Origin: Pelolinea submarina
GTDB taxonomy: Bacteria > Chloroflexota > Anaerolineae > Anaerolineales > Anaerolineaceae
DNA: 64,000 nt
NCBI RefSeq assembly: GCF_003966975.1
Contig: NZ_AP018437.1
Location: forward strand, 1,984,001-2,048,000
Reading direction: 5' to 3'
Below are positions 50,829-60,160 of the stretch, in pieces. The translations under genes were made by a program, and so were the position numbers. The notes under the pieces are model-generated. The model searched no databases, was not told the origin of the DNA, and saw only the letters and a program-made list of their open reading frames with translations. The first letter of the stretch is position 1, and each line of letters opens with the position of its first letter.

Positions 50829-51411
50829 ACAGGACGACAACGATCTAATCAACAAGATTAGGCAAAAAATCCCCCCGATCCAAATCGAGAAAGAACCGGC
50901 CATGTCATCCAATGGCAACCAGGCCGCGGCTGTATTGGTGCCACTGGCGTTCCATGCGGATGAGCTGGTCATGCTTTTTACCCATCGTTCCAATCATATC
51001 AGTCGCCACCGCGGACAGGTTTCTTTCCCCGGCGGAATGGAAGAAGCAAGTGATAAAAGCTACGTGGATACCGCTCTGCGAGAAACACATGAAGAAATCG
51101 GCATTCTCCCTGCAAATATCGAAGTATTCGGCCGGTTGACTTCACTGGCTTCAACTTCCGGTTATCAGATCCATCCGTATGTTGGATTTATCAAAGACCT
51201 GAATGGATTGCAGAAAAATATCCAGGAAGTAGAAAAAATATTTTGCATTCCATTGAGTTGGATTCTAAAAGAGGGGAATTTATCCCAGGAAGATTATATA
51301 AGGCCGCATGGAGATATTCACAAAGTATGGACGCTGAAGGATTTCGATGGTGAGAAGGTTTGGGGTATCACGGGAGAAATCACTCACAGGTTCATTGAAA
51401 CAATAAAATAA
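50821..51411 (+). CDS. Nudix hydrolase, CoA pyrophosphatase type
   Basis: The 196-residue protein has the CoA-pyrophosphatase signature: MLFTHRSNHISRHRGQVSFPGG (about 58-79) followed by the Nudix box GGMEEASDKSYVDTALRETHEEIG, in which the extra residues between the Gly-Gly and Ala-Leu mark the CoA subgroup. It probably splits CoA into phosphopantetheine and 3',5'-ADP. It ends the trmI-containing unit at a strong terminator. Confidence 0.9.
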   Translation: MTKQDDNDLINKIRQKIPPIQIEKEPAMSSNGNQAAAVLVPLAFHADELVMLFTHRSNHISRHRGQVSFPGGMEEASDKSYVDTALRETHEEIGILPANIEVFGRLTSLASTSGYQIHPYVGFIKDLNGLQKNIQEVEKIFCIPLSWILKEGNLSQEDYIRPHGDIHKVWTLKDFDGEKVWGITGEITHRFIETIK

Positions 51412-51439
51412 AAGAGCGGAATATTTTCCGCTCTTTTTT
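51410..51439. terminator. Bidirectional terminator between the CoA Nudix gene and rplY
   Basis: A perfect 12-bp inverted repeat AAAAGAGCGGAA / TTCCGCTCTTTT with loop TATT is followed by TT and has a T run on both strands. Confidence 0.9.
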
Positions 51440-51464
51440 GTTCACTTTTTGGAAGATAAAAGAA

Positions 51465-52118
51465 TTATTCTTCTTCCTCTTCTTCTTTCTTACCGTGTTC
51501 AATAACTTCGGGTTCGCCTTCACCTGTAACTTCAGCGATTTCCTCTTCCTCTTCCACAGCTTCTTCTTTCTGGGCGGTGGCAATGACAACCAATTCTTCA
51601 CCATCCGTCAAGAATTCGACGTTTGCGGGAGCGGGAATATCTTTGACATAGATGGCGTCACCTAATTCCTTCAGGACTGACAGATCTATTTCAATGCTCT
51701 CCGGCAAATCCTGCGGGTAACATTCAACTTCAATATTTTCAATACCATTGACCAACAGCGCATCGAATTCTTCCAGTGCCGGTGCTTCTCCAAACAAAGA
51801 AATGGACACATTGGTGCGCAGCTTTTCCTTTGAAGAGACTGCTAAAAAGTCGATGTGTAAAATCTCATTGCGGATGTAATCTTTCTGGATTTCGCGGATC
51901 AGGGTGGACTGTTCTTTACCGTCCAATACCAGGGTTAGAATTGTTGAGCTGGAGACTTTTGCTAGAGTGTTGGTAGTATTACGGAGGTCTAAGGTAATCG
52001 GGGTAGCTTCATAATCACGCCCGTATACCACAGCCGGAATCTTTCCCTCTTTTCTTAGTCTGCTTACTTTTTTGCCGACCAGTTCTCGTTTTTCGGCTTC
52101 TAAAATTACTTTTTCCAT
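51465..52118 (-). CDS. rplY: 50S ribosomal protein L25/general stress protein Ctc
   Basis: The 217-residue protein has the L25 domain (VILEAEKRELVGKKVSRLRKEGKIPAVVYG, about 4-90), the CTC beta-barrel extension (about 95-185) and a very acidic tail of alternating Glu runs (GKKEEEEEE at the end). It binds 5S rRNA in the large subunit. The long CTC form is usual outside enterobacteria. It stands alone. Confidence 0.95.
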   Translation of the reverse strand: MEKVILEAEKRELVGKKVSRLRKEGKIPAVVYGRDYEATPITLDLRNTTNTLAKVSSSTILTLVLDGKEQSTLIREIQKDYIRNEILHIDFLAVSSKEKLRTNVSISLFGEAPALEEFDALLVNGIENIEVECYPQDLPESIEIDLSVLKELGDAIYVKDIPAPANVEFLTDGEELVVIATAQKEEAVEEEEEIAEVTGEGEPEVIEHGKKEEEEEE

Positions 52119-52234
52119 TTTATCCTTTCGCGCCTCTTACCCGTATTTTCGGGTTACCTTCGCTTGTTTAATAAGACAAGGGTTGATTTTATCTACAGGG
52201 TGATAAACCGTCAAGTATCGATTTGGATGTAAAT

Positions 52235-53956
52235 CTACAGATCGTTGATCTTGTTGCGGTAGGATTCCACATTCCTGGAAAGTTCTTTTAGGGTATCGGC
52301 TGCTTTGGAAATACTCTCATCTTCCGCGCGGATAAACCGCGTGTAAGGCTGGATAGTCGATTGAATATTTTCAATTTGAATGTCGATCTGATGTGCGAAT
52401 TCATTCATAAGGGCTTTGGAAAGCTTTTCCCGTAAACTGGCGATGTTTTCCGAGAAAGCATTCTTGGTCTGCTTCTTTTTAGCCGGTAAAATGAAGAATC
52501 CCAGGGTAGCGGTTAATCCGGCCAGTAAAATACCGGTCAAATCGGCTGAGGCCGTGGTGGCCAGCAGGGTGATCAGGGTACCCAAACCGATGGCGCCTAC
52601 TTCGACGGCAGCTGAAGCTGCGACAGCCATTTGGGCTTCTTCGGCTATGTTGGATGCTTCAACTTCCTGATCGTACTCTTCAACCACACGCTGAGCCTGA
52701 CGGTTGATGTTGCTGATGATTTTCTGGCGTTCCAGGTTAATTTGCTGGCTGTTCGGATCGCTTAAAATACGGTCCTGATGTTTGGAGGCTCGCTGACTGA
52801 TCTTCTGGGTGACAATTTGCCATTGTTTCAGATCTTCTTCGACCAGCCATTCAATCGAACCGCTGACTTTTTCGTCAATGTCCTTGGAAAGGTTTTTGAC
52901 GACGTTCTTGTTGAACTCGTTCTTAATGCGTTCTTTATTCAGTAAATCCATTACTCGGTTGATGCGGAAGGTATTATCAAAAAATTCTAAGCCGCGTTTT
53001 TCAAACTCCAAAATGGAATTATCAATATCTGCGTAACGGAAATTATAAGAACGCACCATATCCTCGCGGAAAAGGCTGATCTGCTGCTGGATGTCGCTGA
53101 TAAGTTGAATATCATCCTGGATCAGCGTTCTTTGAGCAGCATTGATCTCCATGTATTTCTGGGTGAGATTGTCGGAAATTCCCAGCGGATTGAGTAATTT
53201 GAGCTGGAAACGGTTTTTCGTATCGAGAGTGTGAAAAATATAATCTTCCACCTCGCTAAATTGAGCGGGGGATTTACCCGATTCGCGTTTGACTCTCAAA
53301 GCTTCACGAGCACTGATGGCGAAAATTTTCGGCACAACTCCCAACAGCTTCTGGGCATTATCTGTCACAAAAGCCTTGACCTTGTCCAAGTCCTGTGAAT
53401 TCTCGGCGATATCGGTTTTATTAATAATGATGACAATTTTCTTGCCCCAATCACGAATACTCTCCAGGAACTTTCGTTCGCTTTCGGTAAACGGACGGTC
53501 AAGAGAAGTCACAAACAGCACCAGGTCGGACCGGGGAATAAAATCCGTGGTCAATTCCTCATGTTCCCGCAGAATCGCGTTGGTTCCGGGTGTATCCACA
53601 ATACTCAAATCTTCCAGCAGGCGATTAGGCAGGTTGACTACCAGTTGACCTTTTTCAGTTCTGGAGGTTTGTTTCTCCTCGCCGTAGCGCAGGATGGTAA
53701 CGTCTGCGGTTGTAGGTGTTACACCGGTGTCCAACACGGCATCTCCCAGCAGGGCGTTGATGAAGGCAGATTTTCCTGAGTTGAACTCACCGGCCACAAC
53801 AACCAGAAAAAGATCATCCAGTTGGATCAACTGGTTATCCAGCAAAGTTAAGTCTTTTTCCTCGCCGCGGTTGCTGACGAGGAATTTTTTTTCCTGGATC
53901 AATAGGGATTTAATACCTAAGACAATCGATTGCCGTTTTTGAGAGGGGGTTTCCAT
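52235..53956 (-). CDS. Dynamin-like GTPase
   Basis: The 573-residue protein has the GTPase motifs GEFNSGKSAFINAL (P-loop 56-63), TPTTADVT, IVDTPGTNA and IINKTD. Long coiled-coil helices follow, then a hydrophobic double span (about 455-500, VGAIGLGTLITLLATTASADLTGILLAGL in two halves) and a final helical region. This is the bacterial dynamin-like layout (BDLP/DynA), which binds and reshapes the membrane. The frame is open 15 codons further up, but the ATG at 53956 fits the family start. The gene is single; many bacteria carry tandem pairs. Confidence 0.9.
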   Translation of the reverse strand: METPSQKRQSIVLGIKSLLIQEKKFLVSNRGEEKDLTLLDNQLIQLDDLFLVVVAGEFNSGKSAFINALLGDAVLDTGVTPTTADVTILRYGEEKQTSRTEKGQLVVNLPNRLLEDLSIVDTPGTNAILREHEELTTDFIPRSDLVLFVTSLDRPFTESERKFLESIRDWGKKIVIIINKTDIAENSQDLDKVKAFVTDNAQKLLGVVPKIFAISAREALRVKRESGKSPAQFSEVEDYIFHTLDTKNRFQLKLLNPLGISDNLTQKYMEINAAQRTLIQDDIQLISDIQQQISLFREDMVRSYNFRYADIDNSILEFEKRGLEFFDNTFRINRVMDLLNKERIKNEFNKNVVKNLSKDIDEKVSGSIEWLVEEDLKQWQIVTQKISQRASKHQDRILSDPNSQQINLERQKIISNINRQAQRVVEEYDQEVEASNIAEEAQMAVAASAAVEVGAIGLGTLITLLATTASADLTGILLAGLTATLGFFILPAKKKQTKNAFSENIASLREKLSKALMNEFAHQIDIQIENIQSTIQPYTRFIRAEDESISKAADTLKELSRNVESYRNKINDL

Positions 53957-54019
53957 GATTATTTGAATTATATCATCCTGAATTTTCAGGATGTTTATCA
54001 AATTTTAAAGTTTATTAAC

Positions 54020-54048
54020 TTGCCTTTATATTGCCTCTGTTATATATT
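54020..54048 (+). promoter_or_regulatory. Sigma-70 promoter of the phosphonate-type ABC operon
   Basis: TTGCCT (54020-54025) and TATATT (54043-54048) are 17 bases apart, about 40 bases before the binding-protein ATG, which itself has AAGGAGG upstream. Confidence 0.55.
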
Positions 54049-54088
54049 AATTTGGTAAGACAAAATTAATCCGATTAAGGAGGAAAGT

Positions 54089-55006
54089 ATGAAAGGCAGT
54101 AAAAAATTCATTTTTACACTCTCAATTCTGATGATTGCCGGTATGTTGTTGACCGCCTGCAAATCAAATTGGGATGCCAAGTTAGGTACTGAAGAGAACC
54201 CCATCATTTTCGCCGCGGTTCCCTCAGGCGAAACCGAGCGCGTAACCGCCGGTTTCGAGAAGATGGCTGATCTGATTTATCAGAATACCGGATTGGTTAT
54301 CGAACCCTTTGTCGCCACAAGCTACGCCGGTGTGATCGAAGCCCTGTGCCAGGATCCCCCCAAGGCACACATGGCATCTTTAGCCACATTCTCATATATT
54401 TTGGCTTCAGAAAAAGGCTGTGCAGAGACAGCTCTGGTTTCCACCCGCTATGGCAGCGCTTCCTACAATGGCCAGTTCATTGTCAGCGCGGACAGCGACT
54501 ACGCCACGCTTGAGGATCTGAAAGGCGCCACCTGGTGCGTTCCGGATGCCTTCAGCACCAGCGGCGTGATCATCCCGACCATCATGTTCCAGGGTGTCGG
54601 TATCGATGTCAAGACCGACCTGGGTGAGATGGTTGAAGCGGGCTCGCATGAAGCAGCCGCAGCCGGCGTTTACAATGGCGATTGCGATTTCGCGACCACC
54701 TATGTAGATGCACGCACCGCATTGGAAGAAGATTATCCCGACATCATGGATAAGACCAAAGTGATTGCTTTGGAACCCGATATCCCCAATGATGGGATCC
54801 AATTCGTCAATGGATTCCCGGAAGAGACCAAGGCTCAATTGGTCGCTGCTCTCCTCGACCTGTTCAATACCGACGAGGGCAAGGAAGCCATGTACGAAGC
54901 TTATTCATGGGACGGCATGGAAGCTCATGACGACGCCTTCTATGATCCCTTCCGCCAGATTTTGGATGCGGCCGGTGTTTCTGCAGAAGACTTAGCAGCC
55001 AACTAG
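54089..55006 (+). CDS. phnD: Phosphonate/phosphite/phosphate-type ABC substrate-binding lipoprotein
   Basis: The 305-residue protein has a lipobox (MLLTAC, Cys 24) and the PhnD pattern: IIFAAVPSGETERVTAGFEKMADLI, VATSYAGVIEALCQDPPKAHMASLATFSYILA, YNGQFIVSADSDYATLEDLKGATWCVPD and TTYVDARTAL. PhnD proteins bind phosphonates or phosphite; the exact ligand is not known. No C-P lyase or phosphonatase genes are near. A terminator-like stem separates it from phnC. Confidence 0.92.
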   Translation: MKGSKKFIFTLSILMIAGMLLTACKSNWDAKLGTEENPIIFAAVPSGETERVTAGFEKMADLIYQNTGLVIEPFVATSYAGVIEALCQDPPKAHMASLATFSYILASEKGCAETALVSTRYGSASYNGQFIVSADSDYATLEDLKGATWCVPDAFSTSGVIIPTIMFQGVGIDVKTDLGEMVEAGSHEAAAAGVYNGDCDFATTYVDARTALEEDYPDIMDKTKVIALEPDIPNDGIQFVNGFPEETKAQLVAALLDLFNTDEGKEAMYEAYSWDGMEAHDDAFYDPFRQILDAAGVSAEDLAAN

Positions 55007-55031
55007 GATTTTTAGCAAGAAGATACAAAAT

Positions 55032-55063
55032 AAAAGGGAAAGGTAATAAAACCTTTCCCTTTT
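55032..55063 (+). terminator. Internal terminator between phnD and phnC
   Basis: AAAAGGGAAAGGT / ACCTTTCCCTTTT form a perfect 13-bp stem with a 6-base loop. T-rich sequence follows only inside the stem, so partial read-through is likely; this would make more binding protein than transporter. Confidence 0.7.
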
Positions 55064-55113
55064 GCAATTATTCATAATATTATTTATTATCTTTTGGTCC
55101 AGGAGAAACACAA

Positions 55114-55902
55114 ATGCTTCAAATTAAAAACCTGACAAAGGTTTACCCGGATGGGACAGTGGCGTTGAAGAATGTCAGTTTTGAGGTCCCGGATGGCGAG
55201 TTCTTGATTGTTATCGGACTGAGCGGCTCCGGAAAATCAACCTTACTGCGTTGTATTAACCGCCTCATCAATCCTACCGAAGGTGAAATTATCTGGAATG
55301 GTATTGACCTTTCCAAGCTGGAAGGGGAGGATTTACGCAAGGCCAGGCGAAAAATTGGCATGATATTTCAGAATTTCAATTTGGTAAAACGTTCTTCCGT
55401 GTTTTCGAATGTTATGTCCGGAAGATTGGGGTATTCGAGAACTATCCCCAGTATGTTTGGGCAGTTCTCCAAAGATGACATTGAAATGGGAAGAAAGGTA
55501 GTTGAACGTTTGGGAATAACCTCTCAAATGCACAAACGCGCCGATGAATTGAGCGGCGGCCAACAACAGCGTGTTGGAATAGCACGCGCACTGATGCAGG
55601 AACCTGAATTGATTTTGGCTGATGAACCGGTAGCCAGCCTGGACCCGGTGTTAGCTCACTCGATTTTGAAAACATTGGAGACCTTGAACCAGGAAGATGG
55701 ACTGACAGTCATTTGCAGTTTACATTATCTTGACCTGGTTCAGCGCTATGGCACCAGTGTAGTGGGACTGCGCGAAGGCGAGGTGGTTTACCGCGGCAGC
55801 CGTGAGGATGTGCGTAAGATGACGGACGAGCAATTCAAAGAAATTTACGGCGCAGAGGCTGAACGTGTGGGCGCCAGTATTGAAGGATCGGTAAAGGGTT
55901 AA
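55114..55902 (+). CDS. phnC: Phosphonate-type ABC importer ATPase
   Basis: The 262-residue protein has [17 protein letters not shown] (Walker A), [21 protein letters not shown] with the PhnC-type Q-loop insert, [32 protein letters not shown] (signature plus Walker B, across about 148-180) and [13 protein letters not shown]. It powers the importer. AGGAGA precedes the ATG, and the permease gene follows after three bases. Confidence 0.96.
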   Translation: MLQIKNLTKVYPDGTVALKNVSFEVPDGEFLIVIGLSGSGKSTLLRCINRLINPTEGEIIWNGIDLSKLEGEDLRKARRKIGMIFQNFNLVKRSSVFSNVMSGRLGYSRTIPSMFGQFSKDDIEMGRKVVERLGITSQMHKRADELSGGQQQRVGIARALMQEPELILADEPVASLDPVLAHSILKTLETLNQEDGLTVICSLHYLDLVQRYGTSVVGLREGEVVYRGSREDVRKMTDEQFKEIYGAEAERVGASIEGSVKG

Positions 55903-55905
55903 ATT

Positions 55906-57420
55906 ATGCAATCAAGAAAAGTTATCTCAAAACCACAAAAGGAAAGCCTTGTTTCCCCTGTAATCGCTGCAATACTTTCGGCCATTATTCCGGGTTTGGG
56001 ACAAATACTTGCCAGGGTAGTTAATCGTGGTTTGATCATCTTAGCCAGCTTTGTAACTTCATTGGGTTTGTTGATTTGGCGCATTGCCACCGAAGGCAGC
56101 CGCTATACCGGTTGGCGAACCGTCGTCTCCAAAGCCTATAAATTGAATCCCTTTTTATATGCAATCACAGCGTTGATGGTGATCACATATATTTATGGGA
56201 TTGTGGATGCATATTTAACAGCCCGCCCGGGCGCAAAGAAATCCAAAGCAATCGGAATGATTTTCTTGATCATTCTGGTGTTCTTCATGCAGGGATGGGA
56301 AATCGGGCAGATTGACATGGGAGCGCTTTTCCGTGATGCCGATGAAGCTGTTCCGGCGTTATCAAAAGTGGTATGGCCGTGGGAAAAAGCCATTTCTTAC
56401 CCTGAAGAATATCGCACGACTATCATTGATGTGCAAACTCCCTGTACGGATGTGCCTTTTCCGGCTGGCGAGATAAAAACAGACGAGCCTTACCTTATTG
56501 CGGATCCTACTTGTGGTGTTCCCTCAGTGGTAGAGGTATCTCAGGGAACCGAATTCCATGTGGTCGGCGGGAACTTTGTTCCCGGCAAACCAGTGGAGTT
56601 TTGGTGGAAAGATTCCGCCAACCGCGAATTCCATCACCGCGTGGATGGCGATTATCTGATTGTGACCCCCGATAAGGACGGCAGTTTTGAGGTTTCCGTC
56701 ATCATGCCATACCGCACATTGACGGCTGCGGCGGAAGAGGGCGTTAAGGTCTGGCAGATTCAGGCACGCCAACTGATTAGTGTAGGAAAAGCGGAATTCA
56801 GCGAAGAATTGAAGTTGGCGGTGGAGAAAATGATTGAAACCATTTTCATCGGCATGATGGCGACCTTCTTCGGTATTATTTTGGCCATACCGGTAAGTTT
56901 TATCGCCGCGCGCAACTTGATGTCGCATTCGCCGGTAACGATGGCGATCTACTACCTTGTGCGCACAATCCTCAACATTATCCGCTCGATTGAGCCGCTG
57001 ATCTGGGCAATCATCGCTGTCATTGTGGTGGGGCTGGGGCCTTTTGCCGGTATTTTGGCGCTTACGCTGCACTCCCTGGCAGCTTTAGCGAAATTGTATT
57101 CTGAAGCCATTGAGAGCATCGATTCCGGCCAGATCGAGGCCATTCAGGCCACTGGAGCCAACTGGTTCCAGGTAGTCTCTCACGCGGTCATTCCGCAAAT
57201 TATTCCGCCTTTTGTTTCTTTCACGATTTACCGCTGGGATATTAACATCCGTATGTCCACGGTGATCGGTTTTGTGGGCGGCGGCGGTATCGGTTATTTG
57301 CTGGCGCAGTGGATCAGGATTTTGGATTATCGTTCCGCCGGTATTGCAGTTTGGTTCATTGCAATCACGGTGGCTATCCTGGATTTCGTCAGCGCGGATA
57401 TTCGCGAACGATTTGTCTAG
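55906..57420 (+). CDS. phnE: PhnE-type ABC permease with an N-terminal membrane region and an outside beta-rich domain
   Basis: The 504-residue protein is about twice the usual PhnE length. Residues 1-135 hold three or four spans with IPGLGQIL, like DUF5683/TM2-type modules. Residues about 170-295 form a predicted outside beta-rich region (VSQGTEFHVVGGNFVPGKPV, DKDGSFEVSVIMPYR) with Ig-like character. Residues about 305-504 are the PhnE permease, with the EAIQATGANWFQVVSHAVIPQ coupling loop and a final DIRERFV. The beta-rich part should lie next to the binding protein and may aid docking. It is read as one frame with no sign of a frameshift. Confidence 0.88.
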   Translation: MQSRKVISKPQKESLVSPVIAAILSAIIPGLGQILARVVNRGLIILASFVTSLGLLIWRIATEGSRYTGWRTVVSKAYKLNPFLYAITALMVITYIYGIVDAYLTARPGAKKSKAIGMIFLIILVFFMQGWEIGQIDMGALFRDADEAVPALSKVVWPWEKAISYPEEYRTTIIDVQTPCTDVPFPAGEIKTDEPYLIADPTCGVPSVVEVSQGTEFHVVGGNFVPGKPVEFWWKDSANREFHHRVDGDYLIVTPDKDGSFEVSVIMPYRTLTAAAEEGVKVWQIQARQLISVGKAEFSEELKLAVEKMIETIFIGMMATFFGIILAIPVSFIAARNLMSHSPVTMAIYYLVRTILNIIRSIEPLIWAIIAVIVVGLGPFAGILALTLHSLAALAKLYSEAIESIDSGQIEAIQATGANWFQVVSHAVIPQIIPPFVSFTIYRWDINIRMSTVIGFVGGGGIGYLLAQWIRILDYRSAGIAVWFIAITVAILDFVSADIRERFV

Positions 57421-57442
57421 TTTAGGTTGATTTAAGAAAAGT

Positions 57443-57473
57443 AAAGCTGGCTTGAAAATCAAGCCAGCTTTTT
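57443..57473 (+). terminator. Rho-independent terminator of the phn operon
   Basis: AAAGCTGGCTTGA / TCAAGCCAGCTTT (13-bp stem) with a 3-base loop is followed by TT. Confidence 0.9.
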
Positions 57474-57490
57474 GTGTAAAATAAGACATT

Positions 57491-58402
57491 ATGCCTGAAA
57501 ACATTGAATCGAAATTGCGGAATATTTATCATTGGCTCAATAAGCGTACTTTTGGAGCTGTTCGCATATTGCGCATAGCTATAGTTAAGTTTGGTGATAG
57601 CAATTCCACGCAAGCCTCAGCGGGTATGGCGTATTATGCTTTCTTTTCATTGTTCCCGTTGTTGCTGTTCATGATAGTGGGGGCCAGCTATATTTTGGAA
57701 ATTCAATCCGCTTATGACTATGTCATGGAAAATGTTTTCAGGCTGCTGCCAACCGCGCAAAACTTGATTGATGCGAATCTGCAACAAGTGCTTCAATCCA
57801 GAGGGGCAGTGGGGGTGCTTGGTTTGGTGGGTTTCCTTTGGTCCGGATCCAGTTTCTTTTCAATCCTGGCGCGGAATATCAATCAAGCCAATCCGAATTC
57901 TCACCGCAGAAATTTCTTTGAGGATAGGGCAGTCGCCTTCGGTTTAATTGGATTATTGACCGTTCTATTAGGCTTATCCATTCTGTCCAATACCATCACC
58001 AGCTTTTTGCCCAAATTGGATTTATTTTTCTGGCAGGGAACGCCGATAGAAGAAACTGTAATCTGGCGCTACATCATCAAATTAATTCCCTTTGCGGTAA
58101 CGCTGATACTGCTAATCTGCCTGTACCGCTATGTTCCCAAGCATAAGATTAGGTGGCGCGGTGTCTTGATTGGAGCGACAATTTCATCAGCGGGCTGGCA
58201 ATTGGTAACCAAATTGTTTTCATGGGTACTTGCCAATGGTTTGGTCAAATACGAATTGGTATATGGCTCGCTGAGCACTGTCGTAGCGCTGATGTTCTGG
58301 ATTTATTTGATCAGTTCCATTACCTTGTTTGGCGCCCATTTAAGCGCGGTAATCGATATTTATTGGCCGGAAGATATTAAAGCCCTGCGCCATGGGGTTT
58401 AG
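57491..58402 (+). CDS. YihY/virulence factor BrkB family membrane protein
   Basis: The 303-residue protein has six membrane spans and the family pattern: SAGMAYYAFFSLFPLLLFMI, GFLWSGSSFFSILARNINQA, YRYVPKHKIRWRGVLIGA and a C-terminal YGSLSTVVALMFWIYLISSI. BrkB/UPF0761 proteins are probably envelope transporters; their substrate is unknown. It starts 17 bases after the phn terminator, with no clear ribosome binding site. Confidence 0.93.
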   Translation: MPENIESKLRNIYHWLNKRTFGAVRILRIAIVKFGDSNSTQASAGMAYYAFFSLFPLLLFMIVGASYILEIQSAYDYVMENVFRLLPTAQNLIDANLQQVLQSRGAVGVLGLVGFLWSGSSFFSILARNINQANPNSHRRNFFEDRAVAFGLIGLLTVLLGLSILSNTITSFLPKLDLFFWQGTPIEETVIWRYIIKLIPFAVTLILLICLYRYVPKHKIRWRGVLIGATISSAGWQLVTKLFSWVLANGLVKYELVYGSLSTVVALMFWIYLISSITLFGAHLSAVIDIYWPEDIKALRHGV

Positions 58403-58410
58403 CGTCGTAG

Positions 58411-59133
58411 TTATTCCGAACGAAGTGACCAAAGTTTTTGCAGTGTGCTTTCCAGGCGTTTTCCCAGTGCATCGCCCATAGCTGAGGTTACATCATCCGA
58501 GTTTTCCAAAATAGCGTATGGAACCTGAAAGCCGCGGATGGTTATTTTGCCTACGGGGGCATCCACTAATTCCTGAAAGTCACATTCACGGTATAAACGT
58601 TCCAACTTGGTATCTGGAAGGCTATGTTCCAGGATGGAATCCGGTTTATCGGGATTGAAGCGCCGGCGATTCTTGCGCAGTGATTCTTCCCAGGGAACGT
58701 TTACGTAAAGGATGGATAAATTCTCCAGTATTTCGTCGCTCAGAAGAGGCAGCGCATGCTGGTAGCCGCCATGTTCTTTGCCGCGAGAAAATTCAATCAG
58801 AACAGTCATTTCTTTGGAAAATTCATTTGCGTGGCTGAATTTCAAAAAATCCAGATTAACCAATTTGATTAATAAATCCCATAGATGATTGGATTTAAAA
58901 TATCCTTCCTGATCGGTATATAACCTTGCCTGACCCATTTTCTCCAGCAGTTCATCTTCCTCAAACCAGCGCCATAAGAAGGGAAAATCATCTATGCTTT
59001 TTAATTCACCAATGTGGAAAGTTTCTTCACGTTTTTCCAATGGAAGTCCCGTCAGGTAATGGATAATTTCACTTTTACCGGCCGCCGGCCGGGCAACTAA
59101 AAGAAGAATCGGAAAGACATTTTCATCACTCAT
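58411..59133 (-). CDS. P-loop NTPase-like protein, function unknown
   Basis: The 240-residue soluble protein starts with a degenerate Walker A (ARPAAGKSE, 14-22; Ala at the first Gly) after a hydrophobic strand (FPILLLV). It also has the kinase-like VNVPWEESLRKNRRRFN segment. I cannot place it in a known kinase group. It follows the tyrosine recombinase gene by 25 bases on the same strand, so the two are probably co-transcribed. Confidence 0.65.
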   Translation of the reverse strand: MSDENVFPILLLVARPAAGKSEIIHYLTGLPLEKREETFHIGELKSIDDFPFLWRWFEEDELLEKMGQARLYTDQEGYFKSNHLWDLLIKLVNLDFLKFSHANEFSKEMTVLIEFSRGKEHGGYQHALPLLSDEILENLSILYVNVPWEESLRKNRRRFNPDKPDSILEHSLPDTKLERLYRECDFQELVDAPVGKITIRGFQVPYAILENSDDVTSAMGDALGKRLESTLQKLWSLRSE

Positions 59134-59158
59134 GGGTAAAATTCAGCTCCTTGACTAA

Positions 59159-60130
59159 TCAATTTTCAAAAACTTCCCAATAGCCTTTATCCAGCTCATC
59201 ATCAGATAAATGCGCATAGCGTTGCGTAACGGCGATGTTTTTGTGCCGTGCCAGGTTCTGTGCCAGCTTCAGGTTGCTGGTGGTAGCCAGGACACGCGTG
59301 ACAAAAAAATGGCGGAAAGAGTGGGGGGTAATGGTACCCATCGCTTCTTCGCCAAGAATGAATTTGACCCATTCGGCCACAATATTCCGTCCGGTTGTGG
59401 GAGTAATCGATTTGACTTTAGCACCGGCGCCTTTATCGTGGCGGGCAAACAGGGGCAGGCTGCCGAGGGGTTTGCCCGACTTTCCATCAAATTGCGCACG
59501 GGCCTGTAAATAATCGCGCAATGCCTTCTGTGAACGGCGTGAAAAGCGTACGACTGCCTGTCGATCACCTTTGCCGATTACCAGCGCTTTACCCTCATTC
59601 CAATCAATATCGCCGCGTCGTAATCCGCAGGCTTCGTGTACGCGCAAACCGGTGTCAGCCAGAGTGATGAGAAAAGCTTTATCTCTTAATGCGCGTAGAT
59701 ATTCTTTTTCGTCTTCACCCAATTCAATCGGGGTGTTCTCGAGGTGGTCCAGAATCTTTTGAATGTTATCGGCAGGGAATTGTGGCAGTCTTTTTCCCGG
59801 TTTACGGGTGCGCTGGCGAATCAAAAGTTTGACTTTGGAGAGATTGACGTCTGCCATTTCCTCCGCAACCAGGAATTCCAAAAAGCCTTTTAGCGCAGTA
59901 ATATATAACTGTTCTGATGTAGCGGCATAACCTTTCAGGTCGTAAGCGAACCAGCTAATCACTTCTTCGCTGAGTTCATTTACAGGGTCACGCTCCACAT
60001 TAATATTGTGATCGGTCAACGTAATGACAAAGTTTTTCATGGCAGTGGTGTATGCCATCCATGTTTTCTCACTGCGTGCCAATTTGACCGTCTCTAAATA
60101 TGCACTAATGGCTTCCAGAATTGTTTTCAT
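59159..60130 (-). CDS. Tyrosine recombinase (XerC/XerD-like)
   Basis: The 323-residue protein has a SAM-like N-terminal core-binding domain (about 1-95) and the catalytic domain with Arg in TGLRVHEACGLRRGDI, HSFRHFFVTRVL (His-x-x-Arg), the ARHKNIAVTQRYAHL segment and its nucleophile Tyr in RYAHL. Length and single-gene context resemble chromosomal XerC/XerD or a small integrase; no other integrase, phage or plasmid gene is nearby. No dif-like site was recognised. Confidence 0.92.
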   Translation of the reverse strand: MKTILEAISAYLETVKLARSEKTWMAYTTAMKNFVITLTDHNINVERDPVNELSEEVISWFAYDLKGYAATSEQLYITALKGFLEFLVAEEMADVNLSKVKLLIRQRTRKPGKRLPQFPADNIQKILDHLENTPIELGEDEKEYLRALRDKAFLITLADTGLRVHEACGLRRGDIDWNEGKALVIGKGDRQAVVRFSRRSQKALRDYLQARAQFDGKSGKPLGSLPLFARHDKGAGAKVKSITPTTGRNIVAEWVKFILGEEAMGTITPHSFRHFFVTRVLATTSNLKLAQNLARHKNIAVTQRYAHLSDDELDKGYWEVFEN

Positions 60131-60160
60131 GGTTATATTTTAGATTGTCTCTATGCTTGT

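Noticed and set aside
54407..54838. 143-codon minus-strand frame inside phnD
   Set aside because: Antisense shadow of the binding-protein gene; no homology-like motif.
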